Below, piece after piece: positions 45,934 through 54,633 of a stretch of 64,000 bases of DNA. The position numbers were made by a program, and so were the translations under genes. The notes beneath the pieces are model-generated. The model was not told where the DNA came from and made no database searches. It was given only the letters and a program-made list of their open reading frames with translations. This DNA comes from Streptomyces fungicidicus (lineage in GTDB: Bacteria; Actinomycetota; Actinomycetes; Streptomycetales; Streptomycetaceae): the NCBI RefSeq assembly GCF_003665435.1, contig NZ_CP023407.1, positions 930,001-994,000 of the forward strand, in the 5' to 3' direction. Numbering within the stretch: position 1 is the first letter of the stretch; every line of letters starts with the position of its first letter.

Positions 45934-46128
45934 GATGGTTTACTGCTCCCGATCCAGCCGCCTGCCGCTCCTGTCCCCCCGCATCCTACGGCGGCGTTGA
46001 TCTCGGGCCACTGTGGGAGGATCGGCGACGTAAGTGCCCGATACACGGGTCGCTCACGCACACCGCACGATCATCTCGTACAAAGAAGTACGCAGAAGTA
46101 CAACGTCGCACCCACAAGGAGCGTGCCC

Positions 46129-47490
46129 ATGTCGTCGAATCCGGTCGCCGTGACCGTCGCCTCGCTGATGCCCAGGGCGAAGGAGGAGCTCACCGAACTG
46201 GTGGCCTTCAAGTCGGTGGCGGACTTCGGCCAGTTCCCGCGCGAGGAGAGCGAGAGCGCCGCGCGCTGGATCGCGGACGCGCTCACCGCCGAGGGCTTCC
46301 AGGACGTGGCGCTGCTCGACACCCCGGACGGCACGCAGTCCGTGTACGGCTTCCTGCCGGGCCCGGAGGGCGCGAAGACGGTGCTGCTGTACGCCCACTA
46401 CGACGTGCAGCCGCCGCTGGACGAGGCCGGCTGGACCACCCCGCCCTTCGAGCTGACCGAGCGCGGCGGCCGCTGGTACGGGCGTGGCACCGCCGACTGC
46501 AAGGGCGGCGTGATCCTGCACCTGCTGGCGCTGCGCGCGCTGAAGGCGAACGGCGGCGTGCCCGTGCACGTCAAGGTGATCGTCGAGGGCTCCGAGGAGC
46601 AGGGCACCGGCGGCCTGGAGCGGTACGCCGAGAGCCACCCGGACCTCCTGACGGCCGACACCGTCGTGATCGGCGACGCGGGCAACTTCCGCGCCGGTCT
46701 GCCGACGGTCACCTCCACCCTGCGCGGTATGACGCTGGTCCGGGTGCGGGTCGACACCCTCGAGGGCAACCTGCACTCGGGGCAGTTCGGCGGCGCCGCG
46801 CCGGACGCGCTGGCCGCGCTGGTGCGCGTGCTGGACTCGCTGCGCGCCGAGGACGGCAGCACGACCGTCGACGGGCTGGCCGGTGACAGCGCCTGGGACG
46901 GACTGCAGTACGACGACGGGCAGTTCCGCAAGGACGCCAAGGTGCTCGACGGTGTGGAGCTCATCGGCTCCGGCACGGTCGCCGACCGCATCTGGGCCCG
47001 CCCGGCGGTCACCGTGCTCGGCATCGACTGCCCGCCGGTGGTCGGCGCCACGCCGTCCGTGCAGGCGAGCGCCCGCGCGCTGGTCAGCCTGCGGGTGCCG
47101 CCGGGCGTCGACGCGGTCGAGGCGACCGGGCTGCTCCGGGCGCACCTGGAGGCGCGCACGCCGTGGGGCGCGCGGGTGAGCACCGAGCAGATCGGTCAGG
47201 GGCAGGCGTTCCGCGCGGACACGACCAGCCCGGCCTACCAGGCCATGTCCGACGCGATGGCGGTGGCGTACCCGGGCCAGGAGATGCAGTACGCGGGCCA
47301 GGGCGGTTCGATCCCCCTGTGCAACACCCTCGCCGCCCTCTACCCGAAGGCGGAGATCCTGCTCATCGGCCTGAGCGAGCCGGAGGCCCGGATCCACGCG
47401 GTGAACGAGAGCGTGTCCCCCGACGAGCTGGAGCGGCTGTCGGTCGCGGAGGCCCTGTTCCTGCGCAACTACGCCTCCGGCACCCGCTGA
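46129..47490 (+). CDS. M20-family dipeptidase
   Basis: 453 residues. Metal ligands in order: His in YAHYDVQP, bridging Asp in GTADCKGG, catalytic/ligand Glu pair in EGSEEQGT, Asp in IGDAGNF and a C-terminal His in EARIHAVNE. The lid domain sits at about 205-340. Two-zinc hydrolysis of dipeptides or N-acyl amino acids in the cytoplasm. ATG 46129 has a perfect AAGGAG. Just upstream, AGAAGTAC is repeated at 46084 and 46094 (10-bp spacing), a possible activator site. Confidence 0.88.
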   Translation: MSSNPVAVTVASLMPRAKEELTELVAFKSVADFGQFPREESESAARWIADALTAEGFQDVALLDTPDGTQSVYGFLPGPEGAKTVLLYAHYDVQPPLDEAGWTTPPFELTERGGRWYGRGTADCKGGVILHLLALRALKANGGVPVHVKVIVEGSEEQGTGGLERYAESHPDLLTADTVVIGDAGNFRAGLPTVTSTLRGMTLVRVRVDTLEGNLHSGQFGGAAPDALAALVRVLDSLRAEDGSTTVDGLAGDSAWDGLQYDDGQFRKDAKVLDGVELIGSGTVADRIWARPAVTVLGIDCPPVVGATPSVQASARALVSLRVPPGVDAVEATGLLRAHLEARTPWGARVSTEQIGQGQAFRADTTSPAYQAMSDAMAVAYPGQEMQYAGQGGSIPLCNTLAALYPKAEILLIGLSEPEARIHAVNESVSPDELERLSVAEALFLRNYASGTR

Positions 47491-47715
47491 CCCGGAGCCG
47501 GCGGGAGTGGACGCCACCGTCCGCGCCCACTCCCCCGGCACGTCCCGCCCCCGCCGCCCGGTCCCTGGCCGGTCTCGGCGCCGGGGGCGCCAGGGAGCCG
47601 CGTTCCACCGCCCCGGCCGGGGACACGGCGGGCGGGAGCGGTGCTCCGCTGACGTCAGCCGTGCCGAGTCGGGCTGCGGGCGCGGCGCCGCACCGGCCGT
47701 CGCCGGCGTCCGGTG

Positions 47716-48756
47716 TCATCCGACCGGCACTCCCGCCTCCAGGTACATCGGCTTGCCCCGTTCGCGTGCCCGGAGGGCCCGGCGCAGCCGTTCGTAGCGG
47801 ACCGGAGGGAGCAGGTCGGCGGCCTCCGCCTCGGAGGCGAAGCGCCAGCCGCGCAGTTCCGGGCCGGGCAGCAGCAGACGTCCGGCCTCGTCGGAGTCGA
47901 GGCGTCCGCCGTCGAAGAGCAGCCGCAGGCCGCCGAATCCGGGCGGCGCGGGCGGCTCCCAGTCGACGACGAGGAGCGCGGGCACGTCGTCCAGGCGGAT
48001 CCCGGTCTCCTCGGCGACCTCGCGCATGCCCGCGCGGGCGGGTGCCTCACCGCGTTCCACGACGCCCCCCGGGAACTCCCAGCCCGGCTTGTAGGTCGGG
48101 TCGACGAGCAGCACCCGGTCCTGCTCGTCGAAGAGCAGCACCCCCGCGGCGACCGTCTCCGCGGTGGGTTCGGGCGTCTGCACGATGTCGCAGGCCGGCA
48201 CCGCCCCGCTGCCGACCGCTTCGGCTATCCGCCGGGCGGTGTCGTACGGGGTGAGGGCGCCGTTGTCGATCGGGTAGGCGTCGGTGGTGAGCCAGGAGGC
48301 GAGGGCGGCTTTGTACGGCTCGATCTGGTCGAACGACCACTGCCGGACACGCATCTCGCCGTCGGGAAGGTCCGCCGGGACCTCGCGGGTCGCTATGCGT
48401 GTACGCAGTATCGTTTCGGCCGGAGCGAGGAGAACATGCCTGACCGGTATCCGGCGGGCGGCGAGCCCGCCGAAGATCTCGTCGCGGTACTCCTGGCGCA
48501 GCAGCGTCATGGGGACCACGAGGGTCCCGCCCAGCTCGGCGAGCATCGCGGCCGCCGTGTCGATCACCAGTCGTCGCCAGATCGGGAGTTCCTGGAAGTC
48601 GCCGACCTCGGCGAGGCGCTTGGGCGGAAGCAGCCGGTCCAGTGCTCCGCCGATGACCTCGGGGTCGAAGAGCGTGCTGTTCGGGATCAGCTCGATCAGT
48701 TCGCGCGCGGTGGTGGTCTTTCCCGCACCGAACGCGCCGTTGACCCAGACGATCAC
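47716..48756 (-). CDS. P-loop kinase - Nudix hydrolase fusion
   Basis: 346 residues in two domains. Residues 1-175 form an AAA_33/shikimate-kinase-like P-loop domain opening at once with NGAFGAGKTTTAREL (Walker A, 6-13) and including FDPEVIGGAL and VVPMTLLRQEYRDEI. Residues ~195-335 form a Nudix hydrolase with a full Nudix box (GGVVERGEAPARAGMREVAEE and TG). GTG 48756 is used because Walker A then sits at the N-terminus and GAGGGGG precedes it. The substrate pair is unknown; RNA-repair or nucleotide-salvage roles are possible. Confidence 0.82.
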   Translation of the reverse strand: MIVWVNGAFGAGKTTTARELIELIPNSTLFDPEVIGGALDRLLPPKRLAEVGDFQELPIWRRLVIDTAAAMLAELGGTLVVPMTLLRQEYRDEIFGGLAARRIPVRHVLLAPAETILRTRIATREVPADLPDGEMRVRQWSFDQIEPYKAALASWLTTDAYPIDNGALTPYDTARRIAEAVGSGAVPACDIVQTPEPTAETVAAGVLLFDEQDRVLLVDPTYKPGWEFPGGVVERGEAPARAGMREVAEETGIRLDDVPALLVVDWEPPAPPGFGGLRLLFDGGRLDSDEAGRLLLPGPELRGWRFASEAEAADLLPPVRYERLRRALRARERGKPMYLEAGVPVG

Positions 48757-48839
48757 GTTTCCCCCTCTTCTGTTGGCCCCCTGTGGCTTGCCCGCTCCAC
48801 CCTGCCACGGAAACCAGATCGAGTTGAGAACACGTGACA

Positions 48840-48879
48840 ACGGCGCCGGAGCCCCCGTCCCCGGGGGCTCCGGCGCCGT
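48840..48879 (-). terminator. Terminator of the small secreted-protein gene
   Basis: Perfect 18-bp arms (ACGGCGCCGGAGCCCCCG) with a four-base loop, 20 bp after the stop at 48900. Confidence 0.85.
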
Positions 48880-48899
48880 GTGTCGGGCCGTGGGGTCCG

Positions 48900-49091
48900 T
48901 CAGCGCCGGTCCCCCCGGTCGATGTCCAGGTCCAGGGTGTTGTTCTCCCCGACGGTCCGGTCGAGGGTGCTCAGCGTGTCGTCGACGCCGAGCGGGACGG
49001 CTCCCTCGGTGAGCGCGTGCGACGGGGTGACGGCCGCGACGACGAAACCGGTGGCGAGGGAGGCGATGGCCAGCATGCTGCGCTTCTTCAT
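48900..49091 (-). CDS. Tiny secreted protein
   Basis: 63 residues. Basic start MKKRSM, hydrophobic core and an AxA-like cleavage region (SHA) near residue 27. The mature part of ~36 residues is acidic (VGENNTLDLDIDRGDRR). Resembles small exported Streptomyces proteins; no family named. GGGAG lies 11 bases before ATG 49091. Followed by a very strong hairpin, which supports a real transcript. Confidence 0.6.
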   Translation of the reverse strand: MKKRSMLAIASLATGFVVAAVTPSHALTEGAVPLGVDDTLSTLDRTVGENNTLDLDIDRGDRR

Positions 49092-49172
49092 ACCCGGCTC
49101 AACTCCCGAACGGCCCCGGGGGTCACGCACCGGGTTCGGGCCGCCGCCGCGCGGGCGCTGCGTCCGGCCGTC

Positions 49173-50126
49173 TCAGACGCCCGCGACCGCCGTGTCCGTC
49201 CTGCCCGCCAGGGCGGCCGCCGCCGCGCCCACCAGTCCCGCGTCCGTGCCCATCTGGGCCGGGGTCACCACGAGGCGCTGGACGAAGGACAGGGTGGCGT
49301 ACTCGGTGAGGGCCTTGCGGAGGGGGGCGAAGAGGACCTCGCCGGCCTTGCCCACGCCGCCGCCGATCACGGCGATGTCGATCTCGACGAGCGTCGCGGT
49401 GGCAGCGATCCCGGCGGCCAGCGCCCGGGCCGCCCGCGCGAACGAGGCCAGGGCCACCGGGTCCCCGGCCCGGGCGGCGGCGGCCACCGCGGCGGCCGAG
49501 GCGTCCCCGTCGGGGCCGGGCTCCCAGCCGTTCTCCAGGGCGCGGCGGGCGATGTTGGGGCCGCTGGCGATGCGCTCCACGCAGCCGCGCGCACCGCACG
49601 GGCAGGGGTCGCCGTCGAGGTCCACGCTGATGTGACCGATGTGGCCGGCGTTGCCGGTGGGTCCGGGGTGCAGCCGGCCGCCGAGGACCAGTCCGCCGCC
49701 CACCCCGGTCGAGACGACCATGCACAGCGCGTTGTCGTGGCCGCGGGCGGCGCCCTGCCAGTGTTCGGCGGCCGTGATCGCCACGCCGTCGCCGATCAAT
49801 TCGACGGGCAGACCCCCGGCCGCGTCCCGGACCCGGGCGACAAGGGGGTAGTCGCGCCAGCCGGGCACGTTGACCGGGCTCACCGTGCCGGCGGAGGCGT
49901 CCACGGGGCCGGCGCTGCCGATGCCCACCGCGCCCGTCCGGTGCCACAGCGGGGACGCGGTGAGTTCGCCGAGCACCGCCTCGACCGCACCCATCACTGT
50001 CTCGCCGTTCTCGCGGGCGGGCGTCGGCCGCTGGGCGCGGACCAGGAGCCGGCCCCGGCGGTCCACCAGAGCGCCGGCGATCTTGGTGCCGCCGATGTCG
50101 AGCGCGGCCACGAGGTCGGTGTGCAT
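49173..50126 (-). CDS. ROK-family sugar kinase
   Basis: 317 residues, no DNA-binding head. ATP motif LDIGGTKIAGAL (9-20), active-site Asp in IGDGVAI, the GGG-containing VSTGVGGGL loop, and the GHIGHISVDLDGDPCPCGARGCVE segment that combines the ROK signature with its zinc ligands. Probably phosphorylates glucose, mannose or an amino sugar. ATG 50126. It shares a control region with a divergent LacI repressor, which likely regulates it. Confidence 0.88.
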   Translation of the reverse strand: MHTDLVAALDIGGTKIAGALVDRRGRLLVRAQRPTPARENGETVMGAVEAVLGELTASPLWHRTGAVGIGSAGPVDASAGTVSPVNVPGWRDYPLVARVRDAAGGLPVELIGDGVAITAAEHWQGAARGHDNALCMVVSTGVGGGLVLGGRLHPGPTGNAGHIGHISVDLDGDPCPCGARGCVERIASGPNIARRALENGWEPGPDGDASAAAVAAAARAGDPVALASFARAARALAAGIAATATLVEIDIAVIGGGVGKAGEVLFAPLRKALTEYATLSFVQRLVVTPAQMGTDAGLVGAAAAALAGRTDTAVAGV

Positions 50127-50255
50127 CAGTGTCGGATCTCCCCGTCGAACATCGGAACACATCGAAGAACCCTGCGAACGACCATGCGCGACCAGAAGGC
50201 AACACGCGGCGCACGGACAACGGCCCCGCCGTTCCGTGAGGTGCGGTCCGGAGTG

Positions 50256-50278
50256 GTCGGGGGACAGTGTCCCCCGAC
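50256..50278. promoter_or_regulatory. 23-nt perfect palindrome in ROK/LacI control region
   Basis: Arms of 11 bp (GTCGGGGGACA and its complement) around a single G. Either an operator or a hairpin; only three bases separate it from the LacI-type operator. Confidence 0.55.
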
Positions 50279-50281
50279 CCT

Positions 50282-50293
50282 GACAACGTTGTC
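50282..50293. promoter_or_regulatory. LacI-family operator
   Basis: Perfect palindrome GACAACGTTGTC with the central CG of LacI operators, just upstream of a TATGCT -10-like hexamer (50301-50306). Likely bound by the LacI protein encoded at 50378. Confidence 0.75.
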
Positions 50294-50377
50294 CAGGCTC
50301 TATGCTCGACGCCACATCCTCATACAAACCCATGGACCTACGCATCCCCCGTGGCCGACAGGACAGGACACCGCACC

Positions 50378-51427
50378 GTGCCGGAGACGACCCGCCGCAC
50401 CGACCGCATCCCAGGGACCCGTTACGGCAACCGTCCGACGATGAAGGACGTGGCCGCCCGGGCCGGCGTCGGGCTCAAGACGGTGTCCCGGGTGGTCAAC
50501 GGCGAACCGGGGGTCACGCCGGAGACGGAGCGCCGCGTCCAGGAGGCGATCGACGCCCTCGGCTTCCGCCGCAACGACAGCGCCCGGGTCCTGCGCAAGG
50601 GCCGCACCGCCAGCATCGGCCTGGTCCTGGAGGACCTCGCCGACCCGTTCTACGGGCCGCTGAGCCGTGCGGTCGAGGAGGTGGCCCGGGCGCACGGCGC
50701 CCTGCTGATCAACGGTTCCAGCGCGGAGGACGCCGACCGCGAGCAGGAGCTGGTGCTGGCGCTGTGCGCCCGCCGGGTGGACGGGCTGCTGGTGATCCCG
50801 GCGGGCGGCGACCACCGCTACCTGGAGCCGGAGATCAAGGCGGGCGTGGCCACCGTCTTCGTGGACCGTCCGGCCGGGCACATCGACGCGGACGTCGTCG
50901 TGTCGGACAACTACGGCGGCGCCCGCGACGGCGTGCGCCACCTGATCGCGCACGGACACCGCAGGATCGGCTTCATCGGTGACATGCCCCGCATCCACAC
51001 CGCCGCCGAGCGGCTGCGCGGCTACCGGACGGCGATGGAGGACGCGGGGACGGTGGTCGAGGACTCCTGGGTCTCGCTGGGCGTCACCGACCCGGAGCGG
51101 GTGCGCCGCGCGGCCGAGGAGATGCTGACCGGCCCGTCCCCGGTCACCGCGATCTTCACGGGCAACAACCGGGTGACGGTCACCGTGATCCGGGTGCTCT
51201 CCGAGCACCCCCGCCCGGTCGCCCTGGTCGGCTTCGACGACATCGAGCTCGCCGATCTGCTCCAGCCCGGCGTCACGGTGGTCGCCCAGGACGCCGCCGC
51301 CCTCGGCCGGACCGCCGCCGAGCGCCTGTTCCGCCAGCTGGACGGCACGCTGCTCTCCCCCGAGCGCATCGAGCTGCCCACCCGGCTGATCACCCGCGGC
51401 TCCGGCGAGCTGCCCCCGGCCGACTGA
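50378..51427 (+). CDS. LacI-family transcriptional repressor
   Basis: 349 residues. N-terminal helix-turn-helix with the hinge helix (about 20-75: TMKDVAARAGVGLKTVSRVVNGE). A periplasmic-binding-protein-like sugar sensor follows (about 82-345: IGLVLEDLADPFYGPL, VDRPAG, GFDDIELADLLQPG). GTG 50378 is used with AGGACA about ten bases upstream; GTG 50351 is possible. Probably autoregulates and controls the divergent ROK kinase through the operator at 50282. Confidence 0.88.
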   Translation: MPETTRRTDRIPGTRYGNRPTMKDVAARAGVGLKTVSRVVNGEPGVTPETERRVQEAIDALGFRRNDSARVLRKGRTASIGLVLEDLADPFYGPLSRAVEEVARAHGALLINGSSAEDADREQELVLALCARRVDGLLVIPAGGDHRYLEPEIKAGVATVFVDRPAGHIDADVVVSDNYGGARDGVRHLIAHGHRRIGFIGDMPRIHTAAERLRGYRTAMEDAGTVVEDSWVSLGVTDPERVRRAAEEMLTGPSPVTAIFTGNNRVTVTVIRVLSEHPRPVALVGFDDIELADLLQPGVTVVAQDAAALGRTAAERLFRQLDGTLLSPERIELPTRLITRGSGELPPAD

Positions 51428-51434
51428 GCGGGCG

Positions 51435-52199
51435 GTGCCCGTGGAGGAGGACCGCACGCTGCGGGCGCTGGGGCTGGAGCGGGCGCCGCGCGAGCATCCG
51501 CTGCTGTATCCGGGGGCGTGGCCGCGGGACTCGGGACTGCTGGACGGGGGGCGGCTGCTGCCGCTGGACCGCCTGGTGTTCGAGGACCGGGTGCCCGTGC
51601 TCGCGGTCGGTTCCAACGCCTGTCCCGGTCAGCTGAGGCACAAGATGGCCGAGTCCGGGGTCGTCACGCCGGTCCCGATGGTGCGGACCCGGGTGACCGG
51701 CGTCGGCGTGGGCGTCTCGGCGCACGTCAGCCGGATGGGCTACGTCTCCAACTCGCCGGTTCTCGCCCCGGGCACCGAACGGGAGCTGTTCGTGCTCTGG
51801 CTCGACGCCCGGCAGCTCGAGGTGATCGACGCGAGCGAGGGCGTGCCGCGGCCGGACGGCAACTTCCGGCGCGCCTGGCTGCCTGCGCCCGACGTGCGGA
51901 TCGCCCTCGCCGACGGCTCAGCCCTGCCCGGCGCGTACGCCTACGTGAACCGTCACGGCGTGCTGCACGACGGCGCCGGCGTCCCGCGCGCCCATCCGGG
52001 CCAGCGGGCGCTGCTCACCGAGCTGCTCGCCACCGTGCCGGGGCTGCGGGAGCTGTTCGGCGGTTCCCCGGCGGAGTTCTGCGAGCGGGCCCGCGCCGAC
52101 GCCGGGCTGTGCGCGCGGGGCACCCGGCTGTTCGCGCGGGAGAAGCTGGTGACGGCCTGCGGCCTGGAGCGGTACGTGGGGGCTACGCGGACCCCGTGA
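51435..52199 (+). CDS. Conserved hypothetical protein, gamma-glutamylcyclotransferase-like
   Basis: 254 residues, not firmly assigned. The core PVLAVGSNACPGQLRHKM resembles the YGSN motif that binds substrate in gamma-glutamylcyclotransferases. The later LWLDARQLEVIDASEGVPR, AYAYVNRHG and C-terminal helices also follow that fold's order; the usual catalytic Glu may be in ASEG. GTG 51435 starts seven bases after the LacI stop; GTG 51441 is equally possible. Co-transcription with the LacI gene is likely. Function unproven. Confidence 0.55.
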   Translation: MPVEEDRTLRALGLERAPREHPLLYPGAWPRDSGLLDGGRLLPLDRLVFEDRVPVLAVGSNACPGQLRHKMAESGVVTPVPMVRTRVTGVGVGVSAHVSRMGYVSNSPVLAPGTERELFVLWLDARQLEVIDASEGVPRPDGNFRRAWLPAPDVRIALADGSALPGAYAYVNRHGVLHDGAGVPRAHPGQRALLTELLATVPGLRELFGGSPAEFCERARADAGLCARGTRLFAREKLVTACGLERYVGATRTP

Positions 52200-53496
52200 G
52201 GTCCCCGTGGCGGGGCGACGCGAACTGCTCCAGGACGGCGCGGGACAGACCGGACGGGCCTGCCAGCTCGGCGATGTCCAGGGCGCCGCAGTCGAGGCCG
52301 CGCAGCAGGTACCCGGCGAGGGCCTTGGCGGTGGCGGGCTCGTCCATGACGTCGCCGCCGGCCCGGCCGGCGTACCGGGCGAGGCGGTCGGCGGCCCGGG
52401 CGAAGCCCTCCCGGTAGAAGGCGAAGACGGCCGCGTACCGGGTGGGCAGGTGGCCGGGGTGCATGTCCCAGCCCTGGTAGTAGGCGCGGGCGAGGGCGCG
52501 GCGGGTGAGGCCGTAGTGCAGCCGCCAGGCGTCGTGCACCTGCTCGGTGGGGCCGACGGGCAGCACGTTGGTGGAGCCGTCCGAGACGCGTACGCCGGTG
52601 CCCGCGGCGGCGACCTGCATGACGGCCTTGGCGTGGTCGGCCGCCGGGTGGTCGCTCGCCTGGTGGGCGGCGGAGACGCCGAGGCAGGCGCTGTAGTCGA
52701 AGGTGCCGTAGTGCAGCCCGGTGGCGCGTCCTCCGGCGGCCTGGATCATGCGGGCGACGGTGGCGGTGCCGTCGGCGGCGAGGACGGCCTGACTGGTCTC
52801 GATCTGGATCTCGAAGCCGATCCGGCCGGGTTCCAGACCGCGCGCCTTCTCGAAGGCGTCGAGGAGCCGGGCCATGGCGGTGACCTGCTCGGCGTAGGTG
52901 ACCTTGGGCAGGGTGAGGACCAGTCCGTCCGGCAGGCCGCCGGTGTCCATCAGGCCGGTGAGGAAGATGTCGAGGGTGCGGATGCCGCGGTCGCGCACGG
53001 CGGCCTCCATGCACTTCACCCGGACGCCCATGTACGGGGCCGCGGTGCCGGCCGCGTGGGCCGCGGCGATCAGCCGGGCCGCGCGGGCGGCGGTCTCGTC
53101 CTCCTCGGCGTCGGGGCGGTTGCCGTAGCCGTCCTCGAAGTCGACGCGCAGGTCCTCCACCGGCTCGCGCTCGAGCTTGGCGCGGACGCGGCCGTACACG
53201 TCCTCGGCCAGTGCCCCGTCCAGCCCGAGGACGGCGGCGAAGGAGGCGGCGTCGGGGGCGTGTTCGTCGAGGGCGGCGAGGGCACGGTCCCCCCAGACAC
53301 GGAGGGTGTCCGCGGCGAAGTCGTCGCCGGGCACGTAGACGGTGTGGACGGGCTGACGGGTGCCGGGGTCTCCGGGGTAGCGGCGCTCCAGCTCGGCGTC
53401 GACCGGCGCCAGGAAGCCGCCGATCTCCTCGCCGACGGTACCCGTGAGACTCGTCGCCACCCGCTCCCGCTGCCCCTGCCCCTGCCCCTGCCCCAT
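52183..53496 (-). CDS. HpcH/HpaI aldolase/citrate lyase-family protein
   Basis: 437 residues. TIM-barrel aldolase family: metal-binding Glu in FEIQIETSQAVL, RVDFEDGYGNRP near residue 115 and GLHYGTFDYSACLG. It is longer than bacterial HpcH and matches a Streptomyces group (DUF6986-like) that I associate with malate-synthase- or glyoxylate-type metabolism. The start has an odd Gly-Gln repeat (MGQGQGQGQ). ATG 53496 follows GGGAGG. An inverted repeat lies just upstream. Its 3' end overlaps the convergent GGCT-like gene by 17 bp. Confidence 0.78.
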   Translation of the reverse strand: MGQGQGQGQRERVATSLTGTVGEEIGGFLAPVDAELERRYPGDPGTRQPVHTVYVPGDDFAADTLRVWGDRALAALDEHAPDAASFAAVLGLDGALAEDVYGRVRAKLEREPVEDLRVDFEDGYGNRPDAEEDETAARAARLIAAAHAAGTAAPYMGVRVKCMEAAVRDRGIRTLDIFLTGLMDTGGLPDGLVLTLPKVTYAEQVTAMARLLDAFEKARGLEPGRIGFEIQIETSQAVLAADGTATVARMIQAAGGRATGLHYGTFDYSACLGVSAAHQASDHPAADHAKAVMQVAAAGTGVRVSDGSTNVLPVGPTEQVHDAWRLHYGLTRRALARAYYQGWDMHPGHLPTRYAAVFAFYREGFARAADRLARYAGRAGGDVMDEPATAKALAGYLLRGLDCGALDIAELAGPSGLSRAVLEQFASPRHGDLTGSA

Positions 53497-53512
53497 CCAC
53501 AGCCTCCCGGAT

Positions 53513-53527
53513 TTCCGCGATACGGAA
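53513..53527. promoter_or_regulatory. IclR/AllR-like operator
   Basis: Inverted repeat TTCCG-N5-CGGAA, 17 bp upstream of the aldolase start and therefore near its promoter. The form recalls operators of the allantoin/glyoxylate regulator AllR, but this is from memory. Confidence 0.4.
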
Positions 53528-53673
53528 TCAACAATTCGTAGAACGAAGCTATCCGTCGGCCTTCGCACCGGTCAACAGTGTCCTGTGGAGTGTTCCGCGG
53601 CCGGATCGGCGCACCCGTCTCGGCACGGTCCCGTTCATCTGGCACTGTCTTCCCCGGAGCGGAAGGAGTTCCC

Positions 53674-54576
53674 GTGCCGCATCTCAGCCGACCCACACGC
53701 CGCCTGGGACTGAAGAGCGCGCTCGCCGCCTCTGTCGTCCTGCCGCTCTCCAGTACAGCACTGTCCCCCGTCCCGGCTCCGGTGGACCGGCGCCCGGCGG
53801 GCCCCCTGGAGGTCATGTCGTTCAACCTGCGCTTCGCGAGCACGGACGAGCCGCACAGCTGGGCCGCCCGCCGACCCGTGATGCGGGAGCTTCTGCGGCG
53901 TGAGCGGCCGCACGTCCTCGGCACCCAGGAGGGCCTGTACCAGCAGCTGCGCGACATCGAGGCCGATCTGGGGCCGTCGTACGACTGGATCGGCACCGGG
54001 CGGGAGGGCGGCAGCCGGGACGAGTTCATGGCGGTCTTCTACGACACCCGGCGGCTCGCCCCGCTGGAGTACGACCACTTCTGGCTCTCCGACACCCCGG
54101 ACGTGATCGCCTCCAACACCTGGGGCAACGCCTTCGTCCGCATGGTCACCCGGGTCCGCTTCCGCGACCTGCGCGCCGGCGGCCGGGAGTTCCACGTCCT
54201 CGACACCCACCTGGACCACGCGAGCCGGTACGCGCGCGAGCGGTCCGCGGCCCTCGTCGCGGAGCGGGTCGCCGCGCTGGCGGGCTCCCTGCCGGTGATC
54301 GTGACGGGCGACTTCAACGCGGCGGCACACGCTGACCCGGTGTACGGCACGCTGCTGGGCGCCGGGCTCGTCGACACCTGGGACGCGGCGGCCGAACGCG
54401 GGGAGGCGTACGGGACGTTCCACGGGTACCGGCCGCCGGTGCCGGGCGGCGACCGCATCGACTGGATCCTGGCCACGCCCGGCGTCACGGTGCACCGGGC
54501 GTCGGTCAGCACCTTCGCGCCGGACGGGCGGTTCCCGAGCGACCATCTGCCGGTGCGGGCCGCCCTCACCCCGTGA
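53674..54576 (+). CDS. Secreted endonuclease/exonuclease/phosphatase-fold enzyme
   Basis: 300 residues. Twin-arginine-like start (TRRLGLKSALAAS) and signal peptide to about residue 33. An EEP domain follows: MSFNLRF with metal-binding Asn, TQEGLYQQL with the catalytic Glu, DTHLDH, VTGDFNA and the closing SDHLPV with the catalytic Asp-His. Substrate unknown; DNase, sphingomyelinase and inositol-phosphatase members share this fold. GTG 53674 has a strong GGAAGGAG. Confidence 0.85.
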   Translation: MPHLSRPTRRLGLKSALAASVVLPLSSTALSPVPAPVDRRPAGPLEVMSFNLRFASTDEPHSWAARRPVMRELLRRERPHVLGTQEGLYQQLRDIEADLGPSYDWIGTGREGGSRDEFMAVFYDTRRLAPLEYDHFWLSDTPDVIASNTWGNAFVRMVTRVRFRDLRAGGREFHVLDTHLDHASRYARERSAALVAERVAALAGSLPVIVTGDFNAAAHADPVYGTLLGAGLVDTWDAAAERGEAYGTFHGYRPPVPGGDRIDWILATPGVTVHRASVSTFAPDGRFPSDHLPVRAALTP

Positions 54577-54579
54577 CGC

Positions 54580-54620
54580 CACGGGGCCCCCGCGACCGGA
54601 GTGGTCGCGGGGGCCCCGTG
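54580..54620. terminator. Strong bidirectional terminator
   Basis: Perfect 18-bp arms (CACGGGGCCCCCGCGACC) with a five-base loop between the convergent EEP and etfA genes. Confidence 0.9.
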
Positions 54621-54633
54621 CGGCTCGGCGTGA

